A stretch of 64,000 bases of DNA from Brachybacterium tyrofermentans (GTDB taxonomy: Bacteria > Actinomycetota > Actinomycetes > Actinomycetales > Dermabacteraceae). Each line of letters starts with the position of its first letter. The first letter of the stretch is position 1. Below, one piece after another: positions 42,961-51,096 of this stretch. A program made the position numbers and the translations under genes. The notes under the pieces were generated by a model, which worked only from the letters and a program-made list of their open reading frames with translations, was not told the DNA's origin and searched no databases. The DNA is taken from NCBI RefSeq assembly GCF_014897585.1, contig NZ_JABUXW010000005.1, positions 62,001 through 126,000 of the forward strand. Direction: 5' to 3'.

Positions 42961-44559
42961 TCATGCGATGACGTCGTAGGCCGCGAGGGCCGCTCGCACC
43001 TCATGGACGGCGGAGGAGCCGGCGTGCACCGGGAGCGACGCGGCCACGTAGCCGTCGGGCCGCACGAGATACAGCCGATCCGTGCGGAGCCGGGCCTGCG
43101 GGTCCGGGGAGAAGTGCAGCGGTCCATCGACCCAGGTCGGGACGTCGATCGGCCGGCCGGCGTCGGCCCCATAGGTGTGGAGCTGCCAGCTCATCGCGCG
43201 CAGGGCCTCGGCGTTCTCCGCGGTCGGGGGAAGGCGCAGGCCGACGGCGGGATCGGTGGCCCACTGCGGCACCGGCGCCTCCGCGGGCACCGGGTGGTAG
43301 CGGATCCGGTACTGGCCGAGCAGGCCGCCGACGTAGGGGCCGAGACGCGTGCTGAGCAGCCGCGGCGCGAGCTCGGCCATCACATCCCGGGCCCGTCGGC
43401 GCAGGAAGGCCGTGCCGCGGCCGGGTCGGGCGACGAGCCCGAAGGCGCGGTCGGTGGCGGTGATCAGGGTCGTCGCGACGAGTCGACGCTCGCTGTCGTA
43501 GCGGTCCAGAGCCGCCTCGGTGCACCGCCCGGAGGTGACGTCGGCCAGCAGGTGCGCGAGGTGGTGGGCATCCTGCAGGCCGGTGTTCATGCCCTGGCCG
43601 CCGAGGGGTGAATGCACGTGCCCGGCATCGCCGGCGAGGAAGGCGGCACCCTGCCGGAAGCGCGGGGCGATGCGGTGGTGCACGCGGTAGGTGGAGAACC
43701 AGTCGACCCTGTCGTAGTCGATGTCGAGGTCGGCGCGGGCCTCCGCGAGGGCAGATTCCTGCTCGGGATGCTCATCGCCGTGCAGCCAGATCAGCCGCAC
43801 ATGGCCGCCGGGCCCGAGCGGGAACAGGACCGCGAACTTCTCGTCCCCGAAGCGGGCGGCCAGGGACTTGTCGGGCAGCCCGGTGACGCCGTGGAGATCT
43901 GCCACGCAGAACGTCGCGTCATCGGTGACACCGTCGAAGGGCAGGCCCAGCTCGTGGCGCACGGTCGAGCTCGCCCCATCGGCGCCGATGCACCAGCGCG
44001 CCCGGATCCGCAGCGGCCCGTCCGGGCTGCTGACCAGTGCTTCGACCGGGCTTCCGGAGGGTGCGTCCAGCGACTCCAGCGCATGCCGCCACAGGACCGG
44101 ACGGCCCTCGTCGGCGAGGACCCGGGCCAGCAGCTCCTCGTTCCGGGACTGCTCGAAGACCTGGACTCCGGGGAACGGAGTCTGACCCTGCTGCATGCGC
44201 TCGATGTCGACGCCGCTCGCGCTCGACAGCAGACCGCCCGACGCGCTCTCCGCACGGATCTGCATGCCCTCCGCGGCCACGGCCCCGTCGATCACCTCCT
44301 GCGCGAGACCCAGCTGGTCGTAGATCTCCATGCTGCGCGCCTGGACCACGATCGCTCGCGACTCCCGCGTGGGTCCGGCCTTGGCGTCGATCACGAGGGC
44401 AGGCACCCCGCGCCGGGATAGGACCAGGGCGGCCATCAGTCCGGTGGGCCCGGCGCCGACGACGAGCACGTCTGTCTCCAGCAGCGGCAGACCCTTCTCC
44501 GTCGCTGCAGTCGATGACTGCGACGTGGCCGACTCCGTCGTCGCTGGTGGTGTCGTCAT
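42961..44559 (-). CDS. FAD-dependent aromatic monooxygenase (PHBH family)
   Basis: Flavoprotein hydroxylase of 532 aa. The FAD fold DVLVVGAGPTGLMAAL is followed by ESRAIVVQARSMEIYDQLG, the DG motif CIGADGASSTVRHELGL and the second FAD motif FLAGDAGHVHSPLGGQGMNTGLQDA. A thioredoxin-like C-terminal domain (LRTDRLYLVRPDGYVA) marks the phenol-hydroxylase/polyketide-oxygenase branch. A Ser/Thr-rich tail precedes the fold. ATG at 44559 has GGAAAGG upstream. Substrate unknown; the neighbouring genes do not form an aromatic pathway. Confidence 0.85.
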   Translation of the reverse strand: MTTPPATTESATSQSSTAATEKGLPLLETDVLVVGAGPTGLMAALVLSRRGVPALVIDAKAGPTRESRAIVVQARSMEIYDQLGLAQEVIDGAVAAEGMQIRAESASGGLLSSASGVDIERMQQGQTPFPGVQVFEQSRNEELLARVLADEGRPVLWRHALESLDAPSGSPVEALVSSPDGPLRIRARWCIGADGASSTVRHELGLPFDGVTDDATFCVADLHGVTGLPDKSLAARFGDEKFAVLFPLGPGGHVRLIWLHGDEHPEQESALAEARADLDIDYDRVDWFSTYRVHHRIAPRFRQGAAFLAGDAGHVHSPLGGQGMNTGLQDAHHLAHLLADVTSGRCTEAALDRYDSERRLVATTLITATDRAFGLVARPGRGTAFLRRRARDVMAELAPRLLSTRLGPYVGGLLGQYRIRYHPVPAEAPVPQWATDPAVGLRLPPTAENAEALRAMSWQLHTYGADAGRPIDVPTWVDGPLHFSPDPQARLRTDRLYLVRPDGYVAASLPVHAGSSAVHEVRAALAAYDVIA

Positions 44560-44676
44560 GGGAGGCGCCTTTCCTCGGCACGTCCGGTATGGGCGTGCTT
44601 CTACGGTAGTGCGCGGGGTCAAGGGCAGGAAGGGGAGCACAAGATCAGCCCGCCGTCGCTCAGGCGAGAACCTCAT

Positions 44677-44720
44677 CCCGTCCTGACGACAGAGAGCCAC
44701 CGACCCGTCCTGACGACAGA
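44677..44720. repeat. 17-bp direct repeat
   Basis: CCCGTCCTGACGACAGA occurs at 44677 and again at 44704, ten bases apart, next to the hairpin at 44722. Function unknown. Confidence 0.75.
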
Positions 44721-44721
44721 A

Positions 44722-44777
44722 CGAGCCGTGCGTTCTGTACGGAGAGTGAGGCCTGTCTGCACAGAACGTACGGCTCG
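44722..44777 (-). terminator. Hairpin downstream of the zinc-independent ribosomal operon
   Basis: Nineteen-base arms 44722-44740 and 44759-44777 pair with one G-U and one mismatch around an 18-base loop. The outer part CGAGCCGT is shared with the hairpin at 57686 beside the rpmE2-like gene. It starts 37 bp past the rpmJ stop. Confidence 0.65.
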
Positions 44778-44813
44778 ATCAAGGGTGCCGGGCATCGGGA
44801 CCTGCCCGTCGGA

Positions 44814-44939
44814 TCAGCCCTTCTGCCGACCCTTGAACCGGGGGTCCTTCGTGTTGATCACGTAGATCCGGCCGCGGCGACGCACCACCTGGGCGCCGGG
44901 CTTGCGGATCAGGGACCGCAGCGAGGAGCGAACCTTCAT
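44814..44939 (-). CDS. rpmJ: Ribosomal protein L36, Cys-free form
   Basis: Protein of 41 aa: [18 protein letters not shown] followed by [20 protein letters not shown]. It lacks the CxxC...CH zinc ribbon of the standard L36, so this is the alternative form used under zinc limitation. Its ATG overlaps the rpmE2 stop by one base. Last gene of the operon, too short for most gene callers. Confidence 0.93.
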   Translation of the reverse strand: MKVRSSLRSLIRKPGAQVVRRRGRIYVINTKDPRFKGRQKG

Positions 44940-45244
44940 CAGGCACCCGCAGTCTCTGCGGCACCGGCACCGGCATCGTCAGCGGCGGCCGGCTGAGGGG
45001 CGGACTTCCCGTAGCGACGACGGAACTTCTCGACCCGGCCTGCGGTGTCGAGCACGGTCGCCTTGCCGGTGTAGAAGGGGTGGGAAGCCGAGGAGACCTC
45101 GACGTCGATCACGGGGTACTCCCTGCCGTCCTCCCAGGTCACCCTCTTGTCGGAGGTACGGGTGGAGCGGGTCAGGAACGAGAAGTCGGCGCTCGCGTCG
45201 CGGAAGACGACGCTGCGGTACTCGGGATGGATAGCTGTCTTCAT
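44939..45244 (-). CDS. rpmE2: Ribosomal protein L31 type B, copy 1
   Basis: Protein of 101 aa opening [18 protein letters not shown] with [26 protein letters not shown]; no Cys, hence the zinc-independent type B. The C-terminal 20 residues ([16 protein letters not shown]) are an Ala/Asp-rich extension beyond the usual end near RRRYGK. Shine-Dalgarno GGAGAGGAC. It lies between rpsN and rpmJ. Confidence 0.93.
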   Translation of the reverse strand: MKTAIHPEYRSVVFRDASADFSFLTRSTRTSDKRVTWEDGREYPVIDVEVSSASHPFYTGKATVLDTAGRVEKFRRRYGKSAPQPAAADDAGAGAAETAGA

Positions 45245-45355
45245 GGTCGAGTCCTCTCCGGGTGATCTCTCACCGGAACGTTGTGGTTGGGGTTGTTGTT
45301 GTTGTGGCTGGCAGGCGACCGGACGGGCCCGGTTCCTCACCGCGGCGCGTCGTGG

Positions 45356-45661
45356 TCACCAGCTGGATTTCGTGATGCCGGGCAGCTCACCGCGGTGGGC
45401 TGCGGCCCGGAAGTGGACTCTCGAGAGCCCGAAGGTCCGCAGGTAGCCGCGGGGCCTGCCGTCGATCGCGTCGCGGTTGCGCAGGCGGGTGGGGCTGGCG
45501 TCCCGTGGTAGACGCTGCAGGGCACGTTGGGCCTGGACCTTCTCGGCGAGGGTCGTCGACGGGTCCTTGATCGCGGCCTTGAGGGCGGCGCGGTGCTCGG
45601 CGTGCCGGGCGACGGTCCCCCGTCGGCGCTGGTCAGCGGCGATCTTCGAGGTCTTCGCCAT
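45356..45661 (-). CDS. rpsN: Ribosomal protein S14, zinc-independent form
   Basis: Protein of 101 aa with [20 protein letters not shown] and the C-terminal [20 protein letters not shown]. This is the long S14 without the CxxC zinc finger. ATG overlaps the rpmG stop by one base (TGATG). A partial relic of the same gene lies at 58194. Confidence 0.93.
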   Translation of the reverse strand: MAKTSKIAADQRRRGTVARHAEHRAALKAAIKDPSTTLAEKVQAQRALQRLPRDASPTRLRNRDAIDGRPRGYLRTFGLSRVHFRAAAHRGELPGITKSSW

Positions 45662-45828
45662 CAGCGCTCCTCGCGGAACTCGACGACGGCGCGAGCGCGC
45701 GGATCGAACTTGCGGGCAGAGAGCCGATCCGGGGTGTTCCGGCGGTTCTTGCTGGTCATGTACGTGTAGCCGGTGCCGGCGGTGGAGCGCAGCTTCACGG
45801 TGCCGCGCACGTCGTTCTTCCTGGCCAT
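45661..45828 (-). CDS. rpmG: Ribosomal protein L33, Cys-free form
   Basis: Protein of 55 aa: [34 protein letters not shown] and the conserved end VVEFREER. The two CxxC pairs of zinc-binding L33 are replaced by other residues. Fourteen bases after rpmB. Confidence 0.93.
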   Translation of the reverse strand: MARKNDVRGTVKLRSTAGTGYTYMTSKNRRNTPDRLSARKFDPRARAVVEFREER

Positions 45829-45842
45829 GGGTATGGCTCCTT

Positions 45843-46079
45843 TCAGATCTTCTCGCCGCGGGAACGGATCTCGGCCACGACGGCCTCGATCCCGCGGCGA
45901 TCGATGGTGCGCAGGCCGCGTACGGAGACTCGGAGCCTCACGGTGCGGCCCAGGGACGGGACGTAGAACCGCTTGCGCTGGATGTTGGGGTCGAACCGGC
46001 GCGAGGTGCGTCGATGCGAGTGGGAGATGGACTTCCCGAAGCTCGGTGCGGCTCCGGTGACTTGACAGTGCTGGGACAT
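45843..46079 (-). CDS. rpmB: Ribosomal protein L28, zinc-independent form
   Basis: Protein of 78 aa: [35 protein letters not shown] and the end [15 protein letters not shown]. Only one Cys, no zinc-binding CxxC pair. First gene of the operon. The -10 box ends 8 bases before the ATG, so its mRNA is probably leaderless. Confidence 0.93.
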   Translation of the reverse strand: MSQHCQVTGAAPSFGKSISHSHRRTSRRFDPNIQRKRFYVPSLGRTVRLRVSVRGLRTIDRRGIEAVVAEIRSRGEKI

Positions 46080-46087
46080 GCTCAGCG

Positions 46088-46116
46088 ATACTATTAATGA
46101 GAATCGTTATCGTCAA
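46088..46116 (-). promoter_or_regulatory. Zur-type box inside the promoter of the ribosomal operon
   Basis: On the minus strand TTGACG (46116-46111) and TAGTAT (46093-46088) are 17 bp apart, a near-consensus promoter. Within it lies the 17-bp dyad ATGAGAATCGTTATCGT (46097-46113), where 10 of 16 non-central positions pair (A.GA.AA...TT.TC.T), the form of Fur/Zur family boxes. A zinc-bound repressor here would block both this operon and the divergent COG0523-like gene. Confidence 0.75.
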
Positions 46117-46136
46117 GTAAGGAAGGTGGTGTCGGC

Positions 46137-47258
46137 ATGACCGACGTCCACGGGTTCGATCAGTTTCAACGACCGCGGGGTGATGGGCATTCCCTGCCTG
46201 TCGCCGTGGTCACGGCCATCGATCCGGTGCTCCGGGATGCGCTGGTCGCGAGCCTGCTGCTCGACGGCCAGGGCGTGGTCGAGCTCCGCTACGAGGTGGA
46301 TGCGGCCTCTGCCGCACTGCGCCGCCTGATCCTGCGGGCCGACGGTGTGATCGAGGACGAGGTCATCCACCTCGAGCACCCGTGCGTCTCCTGCGCCATG
46401 CGCGAGGACGCCGTGCCGACCCTGGCCCGTCTCGCGGGGGATCCCCGGTGCGCCGGTGTGCTGCTCGCACCTCCCCTCAGCGCCGATCCCACGGTCGTGG
46501 TGGGAACTCTGCAGCCCCATCAGGACCGCTGGCATCTCGCAGGTGCCGCTGCGGTGCTCTCCTCCGGCTCCGCACTGGATGATCTGCTCGGGGACGCCAC
46601 GCTCGCCGAGCGCGGCGTGCAATGGGCCGACGGGGACCAGCGAAGCGTCGGCGAGGCGCTCGCCGCGCAGATCGAATACTCCGACCTGCTCGTCGTGGAC
46701 GGAGATCCTCGCTCGGAGGGCGCTGAGCTGCTGGAGCATCTGCGTGCCCCGGATCAGATCCTCGCAGCCGGGCCGCACGAGGTCGGGCTCGACCAGGTTC
46801 TCGGAGGGCACCTCGATCATCTCGTCGGCCTGCGCCGACGCGACATGCGATACGTCGAGCCCTACGGCGGCCTGACCGCGCACGGCACCTGGACGCTCGA
46901 CCTCACCTCCCGGCGACCGTTCCATCCGCAGCGCCTGCTCGAGAACATCGAGGACCTGGGATCCGGGAAGCTGCGCAGCCGGGGTCGGTTCTGGGTCCCT
47001 GACCGGCCCGACAGCATCTGCCAATGGGACGGCGCCGGCGGTCAGGTCTCCGTCGGCGCCGTGTGGAAGGCGGGTCTCGAGCTGCCCACGACGCGCCTGG
47101 TGGTCACCGGCGTCGACCCGGCCGATCGGGAGCGGGTGCGCGGGGCCTTCGGGCGCAGCCTGCTCACGGCGGACGAGTGGTCCGACGGTCTTGCCCCGTG
47201 GCTCGGCGCCGAGGATCACCTTGCGCCGTGGTTGGGGGCCCGGGACGCGACCGTCTGA
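46137..47258 (+). CDS. COG0523/CobW-like protein without P-loop (Mrf-like context)
   Basis: Protein of 373 aa related to COG0523 metallochaperone GTPases: a CxxC metal motif in [14 protein letters not shown] (Cys83, Cys86) and a CobW C-terminal domain ([35 protein letters not shown]). The region that should hold the GxxGxGKTT loop (residues 21-40, [20 protein letters not shown]) has no glycine or lysine, so GTP hydrolysis is unlikely. In mycobacteria a COG0523-type factor named Mrf is encoded with Cys-free ribosomal proteins and recruits a hibernation factor; the same context suggests a similar role here. ATG with AAGGAAGG upstream. Confidence 0.8.
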   Translation: MTDVHGFDQFQRPRGDGHSLPVAVVTAIDPVLRDALVASLLLDGQGVVELRYEVDAASAALRRLILRADGVIEDEVIHLEHPCVSCAMREDAVPTLARLAGDPRCAGVLLAPPLSADPTVVVGTLQPHQDRWHLAGAAAVLSSGSALDDLLGDATLAERGVQWADGDQRSVGEALAAQIEYSDLLVVDGDPRSEGAELLEHLRAPDQILAAGPHEVGLDQVLGGHLDHLVGLRRRDMRYVEPYGGLTAHGTWTLDLTSRRPFHPQRLLENIEDLGSGKLRSRGRFWVPDRPDSICQWDGAGGQVSVGAVWKAGLELPTTRLVVTGVDPADRERVRGAFGRSLLTADEWSDGLAPWLGAEDHLAPWLGARDATV

Positions 47259-47278
47259 CCGGACGCGGTCAGGCGGTC
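47249..47278. terminator. Bidirectional hairpin covering two convergent stop codons
   Basis: Thirteen-base arms 47249-47261 and 47266-47278 (GACCGTCTGACCG and complement, one G-U) with loop GACG. The stop codon of the COG0523-like gene (47256-47258) lies in one arm and that of the second rpmE2 (47269-47271) in the other. Confidence 0.7.
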
Positions 47279-47529
47279 AGGACCCCGGTGCGGCCGTAGC
47301 GGCGACGGAACTGCTCGATCCGGCCCGCGGCGTCGCGCACGGCGGCGCGGCCGGTGTGGAAGGGGTGCGAGGCGGAGGAGATCTCGATGTCGATCACCGG
47401 GTACTCCTTGCCGTCCTCCCAGGTCACCGTGGTGGACGACGTACGGGTGGAGTTGGTGAGGAACGAGTGGTGGGCGCTCGCGTCACGGAAGACGACGGGG
47501 CGGTACTCGGGGTGGATGTTCTTCTTCAT
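47269..47529 (-). CDS. rpmE2: Ribosomal protein L31 type B, copy 2
   Basis: Protein of 86 aa: [43 protein letters not shown] and [16 protein letters not shown]. Cys-free. About two thirds identical to copy 1 by eye. The leader GGAGAACACC-ATG is identical to that of the third, drifting copy at 57798, which suggests that copy 3 derives from this copy. It stands alone, convergent with the COG0523-like gene. Confidence 0.93.
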   Translation of the reverse strand: MKKNIHPEYRPVVFRDASAHHSFLTNSTRTSSTTVTWEDGKEYPVIDIEISSASHPFHTGRAAVRDAAGRIEQFRRRYGRTGVLTA

Positions 47530-47619
47530 GGTGTTCTCCTCGCCTGCTGGCGGACGCGGCCTGGTGGGGTGCGGTGCCGGTCGACCGACGCTCGTGCCGA
47601 GAGCCGTTGACGTGAATTT

Positions 47620-48489
47620 TCAACGAGGGGAGGGGATGGTGTATTCCGCGCCAGTCGAACGGGTTCCGGCGGCCACCTTCCCGGCGGGCGGAAGGGCCCG
47701 CCGCACGAAGGCGCGATGGGCGAGGATCGTGAGCGTCAGCAGGGCCGCGCAGATCGCGCCGGTCCAGGCCACGTGCCCGGCCGGCACGAGGATGCCGCGG
47801 AGGATCAGGGTCGAGTCGAGCGCGCCGAGTCCGCCGCTCCGGGACAGCAGGGCGTTGAACCCGTAGCCCATGGTCTCCAGGACCGCGAACCCGGTGCCGG
47901 CCGCGATGCCGATCACGACGCCCCCGCCCCGGGTGCTGCGATGGGCCAGGCCCAGCACGATCAACGGGACCACGAGCTTCGCGGTCTCCTCGATCACGCC
48001 GACCAGCAGGATCGAGGCCTTGCCCAGGAGCAGGCCGGCGATGGTCTCCTCCAGGCCGGCGGCGCAGATCCCGAACAGCCCGCCCAGCGCGACCGTCACC
48101 AGGACGGTGCGGGTGGGCACGAGCGGGCCCACCCGGCTGGACTGCGCGAACAGCAGGACCGTGAGGGGGATGGTCGCGGCGCCGACCAGCAGCACGGTGG
48201 GCAGCATCGTGGGGTTCCGGGTCAGCAGCATGATCACGAACGTCGCCACATACGCGATGATCCCGGCCACCAGCGCGAGGATCCACGCGAAGCGCAGGTA
48301 CCAGGGGTAGCGGGCGGTGCCCGCGGTGCCTGACGATGGAGCCGCGGTCAGCGACGGGGCCGGTCCGGGGTGCGGACCCGACGATGCCTGCGGCATCCGC
48401 GGGGGAACCGACGGTGCCTGCGGTGTCGGCGGGGGACCGGATGGCGCGACGGTCGGGGCCTGCGGGGGGATGACTGGCTGCTCGCTCAT
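47620..48489 (-). CDS. PrsW-type intramembrane metalloprotease
   Basis: Membrane protein of 289 aa with a 55-residue Pro/Ser-rich cytoplasmic tail and about eight helices. The PrsW motifs are present: VGVIEETAKLVVPL (catalytic-type EE), GTGFAVLETMGYGFN and PAGHVAWTG with the metal-ligand histidine. PrsW in Bacillus starts the degradation of an anti-sigma factor; here the target is unknown. Starts 22 bp after... no sigma or anti-sigma gene lies nearby. The stop codon falls inside an imperfect palindrome upstream of rpmE2 copy 2. Confidence 0.87.
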   Translation of the reverse strand: MSEQPVIPPQAPTVAPSGPPPTPQAPSVPPRMPQASSGPHPGPAPSLTAAPSSGTAGTARYPWYLRFAWILALVAGIIAYVATFVIMLLTRNPTMLPTVLLVGAATIPLTVLLFAQSSRVGPLVPTRTVLVTVALGGLFGICAAGLEETIAGLLLGKASILLVGVIEETAKLVVPLIVLGLAHRSTRGGGVVIGIAAGTGFAVLETMGYGFNALLSRSGGLGALDSTLILRGILVPAGHVAWTGAICAALLTLTILAHRAFVRRALPPAGKVAAGTRSTGAEYTIPSPR

Positions 48490-48614
48490 CAGACGATCCT
48501 TCCTGGAGCGGGATCGGACCCGCCCACCCGAGGTACGGCGTCGTCGAAGCGGCGGCGTCGCTCTCAGTATGCGCCCCGGCCGCGGGCGGACGGGGCGATC
48601 ATCAGGAAGCGTTC

Positions 48615-48662
48615 TGCGTCTGCGTCTGCGTCTGCGCCTGCGCCTGCGTCTGCATCTGCGTT
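48615..48662. repeat. 6-bp tandem repeat after the PfkB kinase gene
   Basis: Eight copies of a 6-bp unit (TGCGTC with variants TGCGCC and TGCATC), beginning 12 bp past the kinase stop codon at 48674. On the minus strand the frame stays open across the whole array after the stop. Confidence 0.85.
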
Positions 48663-48673
48663 CGCGTCGGCGT

Positions 48674-49588
48674 TCAGGTTCGCGTCCGCAGCTCGGCGAG
48701 GTGCGGGGGCTGGGCGCCGTGACGCCCTACGGTGAGCGCGGCGCTGCGGAGCGCGATGCGGGCCCAGCCCTCGACCGTCCGCCGGCGCAGGTCACCGGTG
48801 CGCACGGACTCGTCGCCGTCCTTCGAGAGCACGGCGTACAGCAGCCCGGACATGAAGGCGTCGCCTGCACCGATCGTGTCGACCATCGATGTCGGCTCGG
48901 CCGGCATCCGGCCAGACCACTCGGCGGTGCTGAGGAAGCATCCGCACGCACCGAGGGTGACTACGAACAGTCGCACCCCGGCCCCGTGCATCCTTGCCGC
49001 GACCTCGCCCGGTGACGCGCCCGGGTACAGCCACTCGAGGTCCTCGTCGCTCATCTTGACCAGGTGGGCGCGGCCGATGGCGACCTCGAACCGTGCCAGC
49101 GCCTCGTCCCGGGGGAGGCAGAGGGACGGCCGGATGTTGGGGTCGAGGGAGACGAGGGTGGAGGGGGTGGCCGCGGAGAGTGCGGCCGAGACCTCGGACG
49201 CGCCGGGCTCCAGGACCATCGCCAGCGACCCCGTATGAAGCGCCCGCACCTCACCGACGCTGATCGGGCCCGGGTCCCAGTCGATGTCGAAGGAGTAGAT
49301 CGCCGCACCGTCGGGGCCGATCCGGGCCACGGCGGTGGAGGTGCGATCGGGCCCGGCCGAGATGGCTGGTACCAGGCCGACGCCCGCCTGCTCGAGATGG
49401 CTGCGCAGCTCGTCCCCGTAGGCGTCCGGCCCGATCCGGCACAGCAGATCGGTCGCCACCCCGAGCCGCGCGAGCCCCACGGCGATGTTGGCCGGACTGC
49501 CGCCCGGACGCGCCTCCTCGGCGCCGTCGGCCCCGATCACCACGTCGGTGAGCGCTTCGCCGACGACCAGCACGGTCAGGTCGCTCAT
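48674..49588 (-). CDS. PfkB-family carbohydrate kinase, probable fructokinase
   Basis: Ribokinase-fold kinase of 304 aa. Signature 1 GGSPANIAVGLARLG and signature 2 DTIGAGDAFMSGLL, with the catalytic Asp in GAGDA, are complete. The start ATG overlaps the GH32 stop by 4 bp; it is last in a fructan operon, so phosphorylating the released fructose is the obvious role. Ribokinase-type specificity cannot be excluded. Confidence 0.87.
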   Translation of the reverse strand: MSDLTVLVVGEALTDVVIGADGAEEARPGGSPANIAVGLARLGVATDLLCRIGPDAYGDELRSHLEQAGVGLVPAISAGPDRTSTAVARIGPDGAAIYSFDIDWDPGPISVGEVRALHTGSLAMVLEPGASEVSAALSAATPSTLVSLDPNIRPSLCLPRDEALARFEVAIGRAHLVKMSDEDLEWLYPGASPGEVAARMHGAGVRLFVVTLGACGCFLSTAEWSGRMPAEPTSMVDTIGAGDAFMSGLLYAVLSKDGDESVRTGDLRRRTVEGWARIALRSAALTVGRHGAQPPHLAELRTRT

Positions 49589-51003
49589 GCCGAGCGCTCG
49601 ACCAGCACGGCGACGGTATCGGCAGCGGGGAAGATCTGCTGGGAGACCATGGCGCGGCCGCCATCGAGCTCGAGGTCCACGCAGGAGCGGTCCACGACCA
49701 GGTCGAAGGCGACGCCCTCGGCTCCTGCCAGGGGGCTGTAGGGCAGTGACCGGGAATGGTCGGGAGCGAAGGGCTCGAGGTGCGCGCGGCTGCGGTCCAG
49801 GACCACGTGCCCCTCCGGGTCCAGGCCCAGCACGAGCTCGCGCTGCGCCGGTCCGGCACCAAACCGGAGCACGATCCGTCGTGCCCCCTGCGGGGAGAGG
49901 GTTCCTCGCAGAAGGAAGGGCTCGTCCGCGTCCAGCTGGACGGGCTCCCCGTCGACCGCGGCGTCGAGATCCACGGATCGCAGACCCCCCGGGACGATCG
50001 CGTGCTGGACCACGTGGAGCGTCCCGTCCGCGGCCGGCTCCACGTGGAGGGTCCGCGGCAGCGTCATCGCCGAGCGCCACGGCGCGGTCGGAGTCTGCTC
50101 CGCATAGGCCCAGTTGTTCATCCAGCCCAGCAGCACCGGATCGCCGTCCACGCCCGAGAAGGACACCGTCGCGTAGCAGTCCTGCCCCAGGTCCAGGGGG
50201 ACCGGCGACGCGTCGCTCGTGAAGCGGGTCCCGTCGAAGTCGCCGATCAGCGCGTAGGTGCCGGATCCACCGGCCGGTCCACCGGGGTTGGTGCTGATCA
50301 CCAGGACCCATGCCTCCCGCCCGGGGGCCCGGTCAGTTCCCGGGACCTGCACCCGCAGGAGATCCGGACACTCCCAGATGCCGCCGTCGAGCCCCGGGTG
50401 CGTGACGGTCGAGGCAGGCTCCCAGGACAGCAGGTCGGTGGATGTGTGGAGATGAACGGCGTGGTCCAGGGCCTCGACCGTGACCATCACCCAGCGGCCG
50501 CTCTCGGGATGGAAGAACACCTTCGGGTCCCGGAAGTTCTCCGAATCTCGTGTGAGCACTGGGTTCTCGGCGTAGAAGTCCCAGGTCGTGCCGCCGTCGA
50601 GGGAGAAGGCGATCGACTGCGCCTGGATGCCGGGAGCCGTCGCATGCTCCGGCGTGTACGCGCTCGTGTAGAAGGCCACGAGCGGACCGTCCTCGCTCGG
50701 CGCCCCCAGGCCGGAGGTGTTCGCGGCGTCATGGACGATGCTCCCGGAGAAGATCATCTCCGTCTCGGAGCAGAGGAGTGCGACCGGCAGGTGGGTCCAG
50801 GTCGCGAGGTCATCGGAGACCGCGTGGCCCCAGGACATGTTCCCCCAGGTGCTGCCGAAGGGGTTGTTCTGGAAGAACGCATGCCAGACGCCGTCGTGGT
50901 GGATGAGCCCGTTGGGATCGTTCATCCAGGTGGCCTCGGGGGTCAGATGGAACTGCGGGCGATGCTGATCGGTGCGCTGGCGGGACGGGGAGGTGATGGT
51001 CAT
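49585..51003 (-). CDS. GH32 fructan hydrolase (levanase/sucrase type)
   Basis: Glycoside hydrolase family 32 enzyme of 472 aa: five-bladed propeller with nucleophile Asp29 in WMNDPNG, the transition-state Asp in FRDPKVFF and acid/base Glu in WECPDLL, then the C-terminal beta-sandwich (DRSCVDLELDGG). No signal peptide: substrate is imported by the operon's ABC system. Same operon as a fructokinase-like gene, so sucrose, inulin or levan oligosaccharides are likely substrates. Confidence 0.9.
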   Translation of the reverse strand: MTITSPSRQRTDQHRPQFHLTPEATWMNDPNGLIHHDGVWHAFFQNNPFGSTWGNMSWGHAVSDDLATWTHLPVALLCSETEMIFSGSIVHDAANTSGLGAPSEDGPLVAFYTSAYTPEHATAPGIQAQSIAFSLDGGTTWDFYAENPVLTRDSENFRDPKVFFHPESGRWVMVTVEALDHAVHLHTSTDLLSWEPASTVTHPGLDGGIWECPDLLRVQVPGTDRAPGREAWVLVISTNPGGPAGGSGTYALIGDFDGTRFTSDASPVPLDLGQDCYATVSFSGVDGDPVLLGWMNNWAYAEQTPTAPWRSAMTLPRTLHVEPAADGTLHVVQHAIVPGGLRSVDLDAAVDGEPVQLDADEPFLLRGTLSPQGARRIVLRFGAGPAQRELVLGLDPEGHVVLDRSRAHLEPFAPDHSRSLPYSPLAGAEGVAFDLVVDRSCVDLELDGGRAMVSQQIFPAADTVAVLVERSA

Positions 51004-51096
51004 GGTCTCTCAGTCGATTGTCGTGGGGCCGGCTGGGGACACCGCGTCCAGAGCGGAGCGTGGTGGTGAGCCGTCTGGGTGATCGGGTGTTCGAGG

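Noticed and set aside
44779-44976. 65-codon frame overlapping rpmJ
   Set aside because: Out-of-frame shadow; the L36 reading frame at 44814 matches the family at nearly every residue.
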